A DNA stretch of 64,000 bases, from NCBI GenBank assembly GCA_034509495.1, contig CM067503.1:9291540-9355539 (forward strand). Reading direction: 5' to 3'. Positions 47,641 through 60,540 of this stretch are shown here, one piece after another; the first letter of the stretch is position 1, and every line of letters starts with the position of its first letter. Below the pieces are notes generated by a model. It worked only from the letters and a program-made list of their open reading frames with translations. It had not been told where the DNA came from and searched no databases. Position numbers and translations under genes: made by a program. The DNA comes from Acestrorhynchus altus. Its lineage: Eukaryota; Chordata; Actinopteri; Characiformes; Acestrorhynchidae.

Positions 47641-48500
47641 GCACCTACCAAAGACCAAATACTACAGTAAACGTGTTGCCTAAAAGCGATAAAATGGGCT
47701 AGTAGCTGTTAAAAAGCTCTCGTCTCCACTTAAACCATAAAGCGCTTCAGTAGTTATAGCATAGTAGTCCATTCAGTCCAATTAACATGTAAGCTGCAAT
47801 TAATAGGCTCATTAGCCAAAAACAAATATGTATATGCTGGGTCGCGCAGACTGATCTTCTGAGTTCCGACACCTTATCTGTTATAAGAAAGGGACAGGGA
47901 CCTTGTGTTATCACTCTGTAGCTTCAGGAATATGCATATGGGAAGATTAGTGCCTAATCCCTGCTGAGGCAGTTCGTATCTCCAGCAGCATCAGAGTGAA
48001 AGGTAAGGAGTCGAAGTGAATCTCTGTGAAGCAGGCTCATTGAGTGCAGATAAACACTGGCCCTGTAATTTTAGCCCTGTTAAACTGGGGGCTCATGATG
48101 CCTCCCTTTATCAGTAGTATCACTCCAGGGTGGCTGCAGGCACTCCAGTAAAGCAGATGGCCATTGATTTTTTTTTTTTTTTGGTGAGGACACTCTCATC
48201 GTGCCCATTCCAATCTGTGTTTTAAACGGCGTAATTATGCAGCAAGATTCTTCGCCGCTTGTTGTTTTATCTAATAAACGTCAAGTATGCATGGCTTCAC
48301 ATGATTTGTTAGCATCCGCACTCCAGTCCCCACCAGCGCCTGCCACTGACCGATTACTGGCATTAATGACAGCCACAATTACTTCATTTCAGTACCAGGG
48401 GCTGGATACTGTACTGAGATTTCAGTTTAGGTCGTTTTATGCAGTCTATACTTCATTTGTTTTTGGTAAACTATGCTTTACTGGTTGACAAAATCAGTGC
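47641..48500. promoter_or_regulatory. conserved-element-like block
   Basis: Two unique stretches, 47690-48020 ('tccaattaacatgtaagc', 'gcaattaataggctcatt', 'gaatatgcatatggg') and 48190-48490 ('aaacggcgtaattatgcagc', 'tggcattaatgacagcc'), separated by a T run at 48170-48182. Dense TAAT cores and retained CpGs. The + frame 48201-48488 has no domain. Confidence 0.35.
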
Positions 48501-48840
48501 TGATTTTCAACTGTCAAAGTTCTTACAAATAAAATGATCTGAAGTTTTAATCGCTTGAGGTGGAACTTATTATTTTATATGTCTTATTATGAATATTGTG
48601 TTATTTTTTTCAAATGTATTTAGCTGTAAACTCTTATATTAATATGTAATATAATAATATAAGTTTTGGTTTGGATGCATTTGTTGTTGTTGCTGTAGAG
48701 ACATTGTTGTTCAACTTTACAGTGTTTAATTGACACAATTCTTACCAATGTTGATAAATATTTGAAACATTAATGCCACCAAAATGTGTCGACTAGCGAG
48801 TACATTTATTCAGACCCCTGTTCTGTATTTTGGGACAAGG
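48501..48840. other. AT-rich spacer
   Basis: No feature is recognised. Confidence 0.5.
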
Positions 48841-49160
48841 CATCGGTTATTCATTTAACCCTACTGAGGAGGTCTTCTCCTCCCCTTTTCTTCCTCGGCT
48901 CTCCACAACCCATCTCTCCATCCCCAAAGCTCCAGGAATATGAAGTATGACAGCAGCAGCAGTCCAGTGGTGCAGTCCAGCAGAGTTACTCTATCTCATG
49001 GTGTAACTGGGCTTGCTGTGAACTGCCTCACATGTAATGAAAGCTTCATGTTAGCGAGCTGAGGCCCTGAACGCCCTCTCCTTTCTCCAGTTCTAGTATA
49101 ATCGCTTGCTGCTACACAGGTCATGTCCTCAGAGCTTCTGCAAAAAGCCCAAACAACCTA
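48841..49160. promoter_or_regulatory. GC-richer unique stretch
   Basis: Pyrimidine-rich at the left, then unique sequence with 'cacatgtaatgaaagc'. No exon evidence. Confidence 0.22.
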
Positions 49161-49742
49161 AACCCTGGCTAGCACCGAGGTGTATGTGTTAAAAAAAGGT
49201 CCAGCAGATTCAAGAGAATGAAGAACCACATGGAAGTGCTCTTTCCTATAAGAATCTAACCATTCTTCTGAGTAATGCCACAGAAGAACATCTTCTGTTC
49301 CCCGAGAACAAAGCGTTGGAAAAGGTCTTGGATTTAGAAATTAGTTGTTTGAGTGTGAAGAGTATTTCAGTGTTCAATGCATGCATTGTGAAGGACATAT
49401 TTAAAGTAGCTGGTTATGTGTACTTTTCATGGTGTTGGACTAAAGTAAAGTCTCCTTATTAGTGAATCTCTGTCTCAATGTCTCAGGATACTGATTTATG
49501 CGACATGAGTGGTGGTAAGGGACCTGGCTTAAAAACGGTGATGACAAGGTCCATGGCCAGCGTGCTCATGCTGCAGTTGCAATTTTGGACACATATTTAA
49601 TGTTATCGGTTACAATGACTTTTAAATGAGTATAAATAAATGAATAATTGTGTCTCTTTCAAAAAGCAAGAGATGAAACAGTCCTTATAACAGTAACAAA
49701 TAGGTGGAACTAAACTGCTGTAGGCTGAAGAGGTGTATATGT
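49161..49742. other. spacer with small-repeat words
   Basis: 49225-49320 has paired 'gaagaaccacatgg' and 'agaagaacatcttctg' words resembling short decayed fish elements (compare 14330 and 58310). No ends are defined. Confidence 0.35.

Positions 49743-49805
<63 letters not shown>
49743..49805 (+). repeat. (CA)n microsatellite
   Basis: About 30 CA units. Confidence 0.98.
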
Positions 49806-49807
<2 letters not shown>

Positions 49808-50600
49808 TAAGTGAAAGATAGGTGTTCAAAAATTATTTCCTTTTATTTCAGAAAATTAAGTTCCCCACAAAATGGGTAATTTGATGATGTCACCACTCAC
49901 CTGATGACACACCTGCATAGACCAGTAATTAAGAGATGAGATGAATGTCTGAGCAGGTGTGTTTGAGCATAGAAATCACCAAAGTTTACGGGATTCCAAG
50001 ACTGAAGTGTTGTTTTTTTTTCTACAACCATATATTTAAGCCTAGAACCATTTAGGAGCCTTCGTCTTTAAAAGTGAACAGAAATAAGAGAGATAAGAGA
50101 TAAGAAGAGATATTTACGTGCTTTCGAATTCTTATGAATCTGTTTATTCACACGGCAGAGTGCAGACAACAATGAAGAACTGAGAAGAGGGTAAGCAAAG
50201 ATCTATGGCAATTCATTTTCAGAGCAAAACATTTGTCTGTAGAGCAGAAGGTAGCCATTGCTCTTGTGTTTTTTTATATTACTTTTCTTGTCCTGGAGTA
50301 GACGTGATTGATTTTTCCTGGCTGTATGATGACTTGCAGTCGGAAAAGTTGAGATAGCATCAAAACTCTTGCCCCCCCAGACTAATCCGTTTGAAATTTG
50401 CCTCTGATTGTTTGTGAATTGCTATTTCCACATTTCTTCCTCATACTCGTCCTACTCTCAGACCTTCTTAGGTGGCAGTTCTGAGGTGGGGGCTAAATCC
50501 TGACCTTGAAAGAGGGGTATGTGTGAGTGTGGGTTGGTGTGTCTCAAATCAGTGGTACCTTGCATGAGCTGAAGTGACTGACTGCTCCTGGCTGCATACA

Positions 50601-50601
<1 letters not shown>
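49806..50601. other. unique spacer
   Basis: A short 'agagataagagataagaaga' direct-repeat patch at about 50090-50110. No gene is seen. Confidence 0.4.
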
Positions 50602-50661
<60 letters not shown>

Positions 50662-50665
50662 CACA
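50602..50665 (+). repeat. (CA)n microsatellite
   Basis: About 30 CA units with one GC interruption near 50655. Confidence 0.97.
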
Positions 50666-51100
50666 TCATTAATGTGTATTATTAGTCCGGTAGTGTCAGG
50701 AGACAGTCAGCGTAGATCTTTCCCCATCACCCTTTCTCTGTCTCTCTGTCTGTGTGTGTTTTGCCTCTCTTTTAATGCTATTATTAACAAGAAGCATTTT
50801 AATATAAAGTATAAAAAAATAAGATCTTGAACACAATATGTAAAGTGAGCAGTTTCTTCCTTTTTTTTCTCTCTCCCTTTAGTATTTTCTTTCTCTATTT
50901 TTAAACCTCCCTCTTCCCTCTTTTTTCTCCTTCCCACTTTCTTTCTTTCCTCTTCCCTCTGTTCTTTCTCCTATTTTTGGTGTCTTTCTTTTTCAACTTT
51001 CATTTTCTCTTTCTTATCTAAAAAGACATCAGAGTAATAAAGACGGTAAGGAAATGTATCAAATAAAGGGATTTAGCCTCTCTTCCTTTTTTCTTTCACC
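50666..51100. repeat. pyrimidine-rich low-complexity tract
   Basis: 50720-51030 on the + strand is dominated by T and C runs ('cttttttttctctctccct', 'ctttctttcctcttccctc'). The Lys/Glu-rich minus-strand frame across it is an artefact of this composition. Confidence 0.7.
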
Positions 51101-52170
51101 CACTGTAATTTAGCATGCCGAGCGGCAAGAAGGGAATTATTCCGTAGAATATTTTTGTCATCTCTGCCGTCTACCGATAACAAAGCTACGAGCTAATATG
51201 GTTTGATTTGTTTGTCACTCATTTTTTCATGTGACCTTTGCTGATATCATTAATACCACTGGAAGAGTGGAGCGAGATGGCAAGATGCGAGGGAGAGAGA
51301 AGGGGGGGGGGTTGGGAGATTGCCTTTACAAGTACTAGCGGTCAGCTCCAGCAATTTATGCTTTCATTCAATCTAGCAGTGGCTGCAGGAAAGGGATTGT
51401 TATTAACATCTGAAATATCTGCCTGTGACCTGCCACCTGGAATTTGCAACTGTTCGCTCTGAGATGAGCGAGGTGAGGTTAAGCAAATTTCTGATGAAAT
51501 GAAGGAGTCAATAAAATGCCTTGTACTCCTACTAATCCATAGCTGTGTACGTACCTGTGGGAGCTGCGCGTTTTGCCCACTGTGAATAAATGCTATTGTT
51601 GGCTCTTTTTATGGTGTTATTAAGCTCCATTATTAAGCTCCTTATTACAGCTGTCTATACATGTTAAATAACCCTTTATGTTAATGATTTACAACAACAA
51701 TAATTCATACTGTTGAGAAAAAGCATCAGTTTATCACTTAAATTATGATATAAATATTTAAGGTCCAGTTTGCTACATGGTTTGGATATTTACTTGATTG
51801 AAATAGGATGGAGGTTGAAAAAGGTTGGAGGTACGCCCCGATATATTTGACTGGATTATTTGAAGCAGGCTTTATTTAAACTTGATTGCTCAACTGCTTT
51901 ATTCCTGTATGCTGTTTAACGTGTGTCCCTTGTTCTCATTAAGCTGATTAGGAGGAGCAGAAGAGAGGCCTGTAGGTGACATGCAGGTTTACGTGTAAAC
52001 ATATCTTAACAAAGAACGCAGAGACCTCTTGCATTGCTCCTCAGTGTCAAAGCCTGCCTGCTACCAATCAGCACTGGGTTGCCATGGAGACCGGGTCAGG
52101 AAATCTGCCTTTTCCCCCTCAGTTGTCCAGGGCTCGCTCATGTCACTTGTGAAACTATGAATTTTATATA
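51101..52170. promoter_or_regulatory. conserved-element-like block
   Basis: 51100-51600 is unique with CpGs ('catgccgagcggcaag', 'ctgccgtctaccgat') and TAAT cores ('gatatcattaatacc'), interrupted by a G run at 51303-51311. 51890-52160 is a second unique stretch. No exon evidence. Confidence 0.3.
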
Positions 52171-53130
52171 CAGGTCAGGAGATGCATATCAAAGAAATAA
52201 GTGATGAATCCGACCATAATGACAGCAAGTGCTCAGATGTCCTTGAAATTCACATTTCATTTCAAATTTCAGAAAAGATCATCTTCTTGCTTTTAGGCAC
52301 AATTAGTGTTTTCCGAATGCATCTGCAAGATGGACAGGCAGGAAAAAAAGGGACAAAGAGTAGGAGAGAGACATATTGAGAAAAAAAATGAAATAAGAGG
52401 AAACTGCAAGAAGAAATAGCTTTTTTTAACAGAAAGGTAGAATGATTTTTTTTAGCATTATTTAGAGATTGGATCGTAATTTTAGTGTAGTTTAGGATAT
52501 TAGAAGAATTGTTTTAGTATTTCTTTTTCTGTTGTTTAAATAAGATTTTCTTAAAGGATATTTTTATCCAAAGAAAAATTCAAATCTTTGTGTGGAGCTT
52601 TGATATATAATACCTTTAAGCATCTCAGTATTTTTTGTATATCTGACAGCCTTGTTTTTTACATGTAAAACAGAATGTCTTTAAACACAATGCAAAAATG
52701 AAAGTTCAGAATTACTATAATTAGGCCTGTCACAATAATTACATTATCGATTTATCATACAACATATAGACATGACCCTCAGTCATTTTTGCTGACCTTC
52801 ATATCACCCATTGTGTGTTTCTTAGAGAGGAAACCCATTCAAGTGAATGAGTGCGTAAAAAAGAGGTTTACATGTTTTATTTTTTCAGGATATTTAAATT
52901 CTAAAGTCTGAATATTCATACTATTTAAAAGATTGTCATTTTTTTAATGATGTAATGGACTTTTAATAGTATGATATTATCATTATATTGGTAGCAAAAA
53001 ATTGGTCCTGACTGTAATGATGTAACATCAGAATATCAGTTAATTTTGTGTTAGAATCATTGATATCTTGAAGACATTTTAATTGCCATTAAATAATAAT
53101 TCAAAAGGTATATTGATCTCACCTCAGTTC
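52171..53130. other. AT-rich spacer with hAT-like fragment
   Basis: About 52723-52770 ('taggcctgtcacaataatt', 'cattatcgatttatc') resembles the terminus of another fish hAT-type repeat. The partner end is not seen. The rest is AT-rich and featureless. Confidence 0.4.
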
Positions 53131-53640
53131 TGACCTTTTTATAAATCTCACACCTGATGGGCAGAAAGGGCCACTAATCAAAAATGTTTTATCTAATGGC
53201 TTACAAGAATTGCCAGTCCTTCTCCCTATAACAGGCTTTTATGACAGGCTCCCTATCATTCTGCCTCTTCGGCTTTACCCTTTTCTGACCTTTGCGATGC
53301 CCAAACGTGTCTGGGTTATATATCTTGTGTCCTGAGTGCTGCCCGGCCCATTAGCTAGTCCCTAAACTGCTCGTGGAGAGGATCAGGCCTAGGCTGTTTT
53401 CTACACTTCGTTCATTTTGTTGCTCCCCAGCGATTGTGGCCCTGCCTCCAAATCCCTCCTTTATAGTAGACTGAACTGACAAAGGCAGCCTTGTCTTTTC
53501 ATTTCCTTGATGTGCTCTGTACAGCTCTATGGCTTTTGTTAGTATTGATGCAAACATTACCATAAACCACCACCCAGGGACCAGAAACAATTGACTAACT
53601 GTTTCCAAATCCAATACACTTTAGTTGGTCATATGCTAAG
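53131..53640. promoter_or_regulatory. conserved-element-like island
   Basis: Unique GC-richer sequence ('gggccactaatcaaaaatg', 'gcccggcccattagctag'). An 87-codon minus-strand frame has no domain. Confidence 0.27.
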
Positions 53641-54240
53641 TGTAGGTTTGGTTAGGTAGAGCCGAAAAAGTGAGCTTTCCTGTGTGGTCCTGGTTTTTGC
53701 TATCAAGGAAAAAAGTTCCTGCTGCGTTTGAAGGGACTATGGATGTAATGATTTCAATATGGTAATAAAATCATCTTAAAACTTGAACATAAAGAATGTA
53801 CGGAAGTTTTAAAGTTGGGTTCATCAGTTGGTGTCAAGAGAAACATGCTGACTGGACCCATGTTGTTGTATAATATACACGTGGCATGACTGAGCTGGAA
53901 TGGGCTGTTGGGTAGTGCTGGACGTCTGCCTGCAGGGATGTTCAAACAATTGAATTGCATGCTCCAGTGTGTTACAATGATTGGTGCATTTTTGCATTCC
54001 AAAATCACAATTTGTTGATGAATCATTACAACTTAGTATCTCTTCTAAATCTTTTCAGAGGGGATTTTCTTTGCCATATTTATTTGGAAACCTCTGTCAG
54101 TGATCCACACTCGCCATCTGGATGTGTCCTGTGTGTGTTTGAATTGTTTTAAAAGATCAACATTTTGCAAAAGGACTTGCTACATTTTAAAGTGCTCTGA
54201 TTTGTGTGCTATATAGTTGCAGCTGATTTGAATCAGTATA
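53641..54240. other. unique spacer
   Basis: Overlapping short frames without domains. Nothing else is seen. Confidence 0.4.
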
Positions 54241-55010
54241 TTTAATCAGAAATATCGAATCGAGCCTCGAGCCTGTAAATCCGTTATCGTTACAGACTTA
54301 GAGGCTGAATTCAGTGGGGGAATCAAATTTGTCGCCCAGATCCCTGTCTTGATTTTTGATGACTCAAATCTCCACTGCTTCTGTCTTCCTCCCACTCTTC
54401 ATCACTCACTCTCTGTTCCGTCAGCTCTCACCTTCTGTTCAGGTTCAACAATAGTGGGATTACACTTTAAAGAAGCTGCGGTTCAGCAGAGAATGGGGGA
54501 TTTGGTTGGGATGAGTGTTTAAAATGAAGCGCCTTTGAAAGCATGGACATTAATTACCACCCCCGCACAGAGTGACAAATACTTTACTCATTACCATTGG
54601 AAATACTTTGGAGGGTGGTTTGGGAGGGGGGATTGTGGGGGAATTTCAAAAAGTTTCTTGAATTGTAAATGCAAAATGGTGCCTGACCTCTTTTTTGTGC
54701 TTGGCCTAATGGGGGGGGGGTCATTTGCTTCTCGGAACTTGGTGGGATCCCAGAGTCAAGCTTTGTAGAGAGGGGGCCATTCAGAGTTCAGTTTCCGATA
54801 CACGCTTCAAAGGCATCAGCTGCATGTTTGATGTGCCCTCTTAAGTGAAGTAATGGAGGAATTGTGGCAAGCAGGAAATAATGGAGGTGAATCCACTGTC
54901 ATTACATGCTTCATTTCTTTAAACATGTTAATCCCTCTGAAGCTACACATTTACGCTGCCATTTGTAGGACACATCAATATTTATCACCATACTAATGCA
55001 CGCAGTTTCA
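54241..55010. promoter_or_regulatory. conserved-element-like island
   Basis: Unique, with 'gacattaattaccacccc' (about 54548), CpG-bearing words at 54254-54290 and G-rich runs at 54620-54650 and 54710-54720. No exon evidence. Confidence 0.3.
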
Positions 55011-55860
55011 GTTGAGAATGGTCAATGCATATGTATATAGCCATGTACTAATGCACTGTTTTACCACCCAATTGTGGACAAAACTGTATTCTGGCATGAA
55101 TTCTGAAGGCAGGGGTTAATTTATGTAGTGTGGAACGCATTCTTCGTCCAGAAGTGTTTGTTTTAGACTCTGTTTTGATTTGTCACATTATGTATTTTAT
55201 GATATGCTATGAGGTGGCCTGGATTCAGTAAAGCAGAAAGTAGACTAAGATCAAAATTAAGATTAAGTGAAATAATAGTCATCAGATGTCATTCATGAAC
55301 AGTTGTTTGTTCCCCAAACATGCTACATCTCCTGTTATGATTATGCCTCATGTTCTAAATGAGGTGTTAAACACTGCTGTGGTTACACACTTATAAACTT
55401 ATATAACTTGTTGAATTTAATAAAGGTACACATTTACACCCTTCAGATAAACACAGTCAGCATAAAAAAACTCATATTTAACACATTATTAAGCCAAACT
55501 GACTTTGATAGAAGTCTGTGGAATGAAATATTATTTCATAAAATGTAGAATTTGTTTTCATAGTATATTGATATGTTTTGTGTGATAGGAATAAATGTCT
55601 GACAGTTTGTTTTAATTGGTGTAAAGTGATGAAATAATGTGGAATTTTATTGATCCCATTCGTCCACCCAATATTGTGTATTATTTATACTTTTATGCTT
55701 TGAGACATTTATTTTTTCTTTGTTAAATAATGTCTCAATTTAATTAAACTTTTCAGGCACGTGGTTTGATCTACTAGAAACATTTGTTTTGCCCGAGCAG
55801 TGTAATTCTAGTATATTAGTCAAACAGCACCCTTGCTGGATGTTTTTTTTTAGAGTAAGG
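55011..55860. other. AT-rich spacer
   Basis: No feature is recognised. Confidence 0.5.
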
Positions 55861-55967
55861 TCATAAGGCATGCTGAGCTGTCCTATGCAGATTGGAGTGG
55901 ACAAGCGTTGATGTGAGGGTGATTTAAATCTTCAGCACAAACGCCCTCTCAAACCCCCCCCAAAGCT

Positions 55968-55988
55968 CACACGCACGCACACACGCAC

Positions 55989-56041
<53 letters not shown>
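55968..56041 (+). repeat. (CA)n microsatellite with CG interruptions
   Basis: About 35 units; the left third is interrupted by 'cgca'. Confidence 0.97.
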
Positions 56042-56042
<1 letters not shown>

Positions 56043-56281
56043 CTCTGCTGTATTTTGCAGTCGTCATCTGCTAGGCGTTGCATGTCACCCAGGCTGCGCT
56101 GATGACTTTAGCTCCCTAATCTGGCCCTGCCGTCTCCTCTGATGTGGATGCTTTTAAATGACATTACTGAATCTGACTCCATTCTCCGGGCCAGTGCGGC
56201 AAGAGGAGCCTCATTTATTGCACTTAATGTGCAGATTTATGTAGGGAGACAGTGGTCAACATTCGTAACATATCTCCTTCC

Positions 56282-56339
<58 letters not shown>
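56282..56339 (+). repeat. (CT)n microsatellite
   Basis: About 28 CT units with one G interruption. Confidence 0.98.
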
Positions 56340-56341
<2 letters not shown>

Positions 56342-56500
56342 TACTCACTCACCCCCCCCCTTCTCTATTCTCCCCTCTGAGATTGAGCTCAGCATGCTTT
56401 GTTGGGTAACTGAATGAAACAAACCAATAGGAGGCATAGGTAGACCGTGGAAATTAGAGCTGCTTTTAGGGCCAGCCTTTAACAAGACAATGACCTTCTG

Positions 56501-57560
56501 ATTTTCTGTTGCAGTGCCATAGAATGAAGCAAAAATGGCAATGACAAAAAGATGACACTTCTTTTAAAAATGTGCTTTTAAATTTGGCAGAATTTGGTTG
56601 AAATCTGTTTGCATTGCTGAGAGCATTTAACATAGTTTTATCATCATTATGAACAACCTTTATGTCCTCTTTATATCAGTTCATTTTTATACTCTACATT
56701 TTATACTCTCACAACAGACATTTTATACACATATATGTCCACTCAAAACACCAGTTCAGCCATCTTCTTTTCTGCTTCTCCCTGGTCAGGGTTACGGTGA
56801 GCCTGACGCAGAACCATCGGGCACAATGCAGGAAAACATAGGCTGTCCATCGCAGTATTCACTAAAACACAGTTTTGTCCAAATTGGTTTAGACACGCTG
56901 TTCTGAGGAGAACCCATATTAAACCATAATTGCAGATATAGGCCAAATGTTTGTGAAAATTCCTTCTAACTATTTCAGCTACTTTAAGTTGCAAACATTG
57001 TTGACACAGATGTACAAATACTCCCCCACACATATTGTCTAGTCCCTATACAGAAGTATTGGAAATAGGGCACCATGACTAATGCCAGGTGGGGCTTGAG
57101 GGGTACAAAGCTCACCAGCAATTGAGCTTTTAGAACTTTTGGAATAAGGTGGGGAGTCCTTGTTGAATACAATCATATTCTCTCTGTATTGTTCAATAAT
57201 CAAGTACAGAGGCTTGTGTTGGCAGCAAAAAAACACCTTTTTAATACCATTGATTGCAGAAGAAACGATGATTGAGCAGGTGTCTCATTACTTTTGTCTC
57301 TATAGAATATTTAGTAAGAATAGTTCTGTAGGAAACCATCTGTTGAAACAAAACCAAACATGCTTCTTCTATGTCATCGTGTCATATTGTGGTACATGGT
57401 ACACAATATGACACAAAAATGTGTTAAAATACACACAGGGTATGTGTTATGGTCTTCAAAGTGCATGCTATTTGAACGCTAGTTTGCCAGAAGATTTCTT
57501 GTGTAAATGCCTGTAAAAATATTGTAACGATTAGTCATCTTGTGTGACCCTCATGTAATG
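56501..57560. other. spacer with possible retroelement fragment
   Basis: About 56750-56860 ('gccatcttcttttctgc', 'cctggtcagggttacgg', 'ggctgtccatcgcag') resembles the 'ccatcttc...tggtcagggtcgc...' stretch of a common fish non-LTR-associated repeat, strongly decayed. The rest is AT-rich with no gene. Confidence 0.35.
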
Positions 57561-58300
57561 ATGCTTTGTGTTGGCAGTAAAACTCTCGATTTCACACCGC
57601 GCACAGTATAAAGAACAGTTGCACATAAAGTTCTGGGCCTCGAGAAAACCTGCCATATGGAAGTGGTATTGAGTCACTTACGTGATGCGTCTTTGTCATG
57701 AGCTTTGCATTCTGTTACCCAGTTAAAGTAGTCATGCACAGGTGAGGGGGTCATAGTGCACACACACTGCGTGACTCACTCCCATTTAGATGCCTGACTG
57801 AAGTACTGAGAGCGTCTGTAAGCCGAGACGTGCTGTGGGTCTGGTGTTATGGAGCGAAGCGAGGCTGTGTAAGAGAAGTGTGAAGAAGACATGGTTAATT
57901 ATGTCAGCTGCTGTGGAGGCTAGCACTGGCCTTTAATTTATGATGGCAGGGGGAGAAGGGAATGTGTTTGGGGAGGACAGGGACCGCGAGGCCAGAGACA
58001 AGGGCTGAAAGAAATGAAGTCAGGAGGCTCGGGAGGAGTCAAGGACCTTTGAAATGATAGAGTGGGATTATCAATAAAATCAGGTGCCTCCCTCCATGCT
58101 TGAAAAAAGGGGGCTTTCTTTTCTCCTCTGCAAATAACATCAGGCACAGAGTCAGAAACAGAAAAATGAAGACCTCGTACAGATGTATGGGGAAAATTAG
58201 TACCGAGGCCATTAGCAGCTAATTTTTATTCTCTGTTCAACTCACAGTTTATAGCAGATATGTCCAATAAAGTTACCAAACACGGTGCTTTGGAGCAAAG
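57561..58300. promoter_or_regulatory. conserved-element-like island
   Basis: Unique, purine-rich to GC-richer DNA at 57640-58160 with CpGs ('ggagcgaagcgaggctg', 'agggaccgcgaggcc') and 'ggcctttaatttatgatgg'. The 69-codon minus-strand Pro-rich frame has no domain. Confidence 0.29.
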
Positions 58301-58583
58301 CCATGGAGAACCATTATGGACCACAAAAGAACCTTTTTAAATGATGTGATTCAGTGAGAACCTTAGGATGGAGGTAGTTTTATTTACTCATAAATATCTG
58401 TGCTTATGAAATAAGCAAATTTAATAAATAATTAATATGAATTTTTCTGTTATGTTTTTTTTCTTCTAGTGCAACTGAAATATATGATACCAGATTTTCA
58501 CTCTGTGATAACCATCTTCGAAAAAAAGGTTTTATATTATCCATGGTCTACAATATTGAACAAATCTTTTATTTTTTTAAATC
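58301..58583. other. spacer
   Basis: 58310-58365 has 'gagaaccattatggacc' and 'aagaacctttttaaatg' words of a small decayed repeat. The rest is AT-rich. Confidence 0.35.
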
Positions 58584-58628
58584 ATTATTATGATTATTAT
58601 TGTTATTGTTATTATTATGATTATTATG

Positions 58629-58661
<33 letters not shown>

Positions 58662-58678
58662 GTTATTATTATTATTAT
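58584..58678 (+). repeat. (ATT)n microsatellite, interrupted
   Basis: About 30 ATT-type units with GTT and GAT variants on the left side. The Tyr-rich frame across it is an artefact. Confidence 0.95.
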
Positions 58679-59430
58679 CAGTTGAGTGGACAGTTAAAAC
58701 ATGAAACGTTGATTTTATGAAAGTGTGTATAAAAAGACTCCCTTTTGAAAATGTATTAAATTAATTAATTAAATGAATGAATCATTTGTTTAATTTTTGA
58801 ATTAATTAATGAGAAAGAAGGAAAGCTGAAGAAAGCTGGAGATCATTTAAACTGTTTTGTGTCCAGCTTTTATTATTGACCGTGAATTGATTGATTGTTG
58901 AATTTAGAAATTGGTGGTATTCTTTGTTCAGTTGCATTTTTCTGTAATACTGGTATTAAGCCAAAGTACATGGTATGATAACCATCAATTTTAATAGCAT
59001 GATATACCTACAACTGCTGCTGCAAACCGACTCTACAAACACTATTGAAATATCCAGATGAGAAAATAAAATTAAGAACAAATTTAACACTTATTAATGA
59101 TTAATTATAACATTTATTATAGGTTTAGCCATATAATAATATAGTTTATTTAGTTTTTTTTTCTACATTAGGTGTGAGTGCATTAACAGAATACCAGTTA
59201 ACTGCAGAATGGTAACTTCCTTACCAGTATACTGTACACTTTTATCTTATACCTACATTTCTAATGTATAGATGGCACAATGTGTAATATGTTGCACAAT
59301 TCATTACATAATTGTATTCCACGTGTTCTATTATACCTGTCTTATTAGAACATTTAAGCAAATGAATACGAAGGTAGGTTTGAACATTTGTACATTGAAA
59401 CAGGCAAACCCTTCCTGAGCTGAGGTTTGA
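58679..59430. other. AT-rich spacer
   Basis: 'taattaattaaatgaatgaat' periodic words at 58757-58785, and possible decayed hAT-like wording at 58950-59010 ('tggtatgataaccatcaat'). No gene is seen. Confidence 0.4.
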
Positions 59431-59810
59431 AAATGTTAAATGTGTTTCGAACCCTGGTGGTCACTAGGTATTCAGCTGGGCGGCTGAATCTTGCAGAGGT
59501 AGACATGTTGGCTTAGAGAGGTGCACTGGAGCTTCACACCATCAGCCGGGGTATCAGTATCAGCGCTGAGGCTCTGCATGCTTCAGAGCTGAGCTGTTTG
59601 GTGTGATCCGTGGCTGTGTGGAGCGGAAGGCCTCAGGCCAGGAATAGTACGTGCTCTGCATCAGGTAAAGCGGAGACTGAAAACCTCCAAAATCCTCCCA
59701 TACCACCTCAGCCCCCATTTGCTCAGGTAAAGAGCACAGCAACGAAATGGCTATGGCTGTACTCATATAATAAATAATGAAGGTGCCAAAAAGTTGTGAT
59801 GCCATAGAAG
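59431..59810 (-). other. GC-rich island with a minus-strand open frame, uncertain
   Basis: This is clearly GC-richer than either flank. On the minus strand a pyrimidine-rich run ending '...gctctttacctgag' (about 59725) precedes 'caaatggggg'. The frame then reads MGAEVVWEDFGGFQSPL and continues about 35 more codons to a TGA near 59560. It could be a short exon on the opposite strand or a conserved noncoding element. No domain is recognised and no clear donor is seen. Confidence 0.22.
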
Positions 59811-60540
59811 AAACCCTTTTGGTTGATCAAAACTTTTTATTTGGAGGGTGAACAGCAAATGCTTTGGAGATGCTTATGTCATTAAATAACATTGAACTAA
59901 ATGTTTGATATCATCTTGACTTTTTTTCCCTCAGACGTAAACCTAACTCAGCGAGCATAGTTTGGATATTGTGACTACTAGAAGAACTGACAAAAGGGTA
60001 CCAAGTATCGGACACCACTAAAGCATTTTGTCTATGTGTCCAAATCATAATGATAAATATTGTGTACCGTCTTTAAATATCATGATATGTGTATTATATC
60101 GCTCATGCCTACGTTTTATGCTCTCATACTGAAGAACCATTACATGTCTGAACTTTATACCCCACCAGAGGGCATTATAGAACCTGTATCTTACCTGCTG
60201 GTATTAGAAGTGCTGTTGCAGAAGCTCCACGTTACACTGCCAAAGGGTGTCAGATGGTAGCAGGTAGTACAGTATCACTGTAGCACATAGGAAGCATCAC
60301 AGAAAAGCATAGATAAACAACAAGCTTTACTTCTATACATTTAAAGGGATGCAACATTCTGCACCATTGATTAACTTCACTGTTTAGTCTAAGCCAGCTA
60401 ACTGTTTGAAGCTAAAGAAGGTGCACATTAAGGGTGAAATATGACTGGTATCTAAGGTAAAATAGATCTAATGTGCTGAACTTTGGTATGTATGTGTGTA
60501 TTTACACCAGCAGAACATTAAGGAAATTGTTCTTAGATAT
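59811..60540. other. spacer with hAT-like remnant
   Basis: About 60040-60112 ('tcataatgataaatattgtg', 'ttatatcgctcatgcctac') resembles the right end of a fish hAT-type repeat ('atatcgcccatgcctaa'). The left end is not found. The rest is unassigned. Confidence 0.4.

Larger units (their letters stand above)
55861..56500. promoter_or_regulatory. unique GC-richer DNA around two microsatellites
   Basis: 56042-56280 is unique and CpG-bearing ('ttctccgggccagtgcgg', 'cttaatgtgcagattt') and sits between the CA and CT runs. The 91-codon + frame runs through the CT repeat (Leu/Ser string) and is not a gene. Confidence 0.27.
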
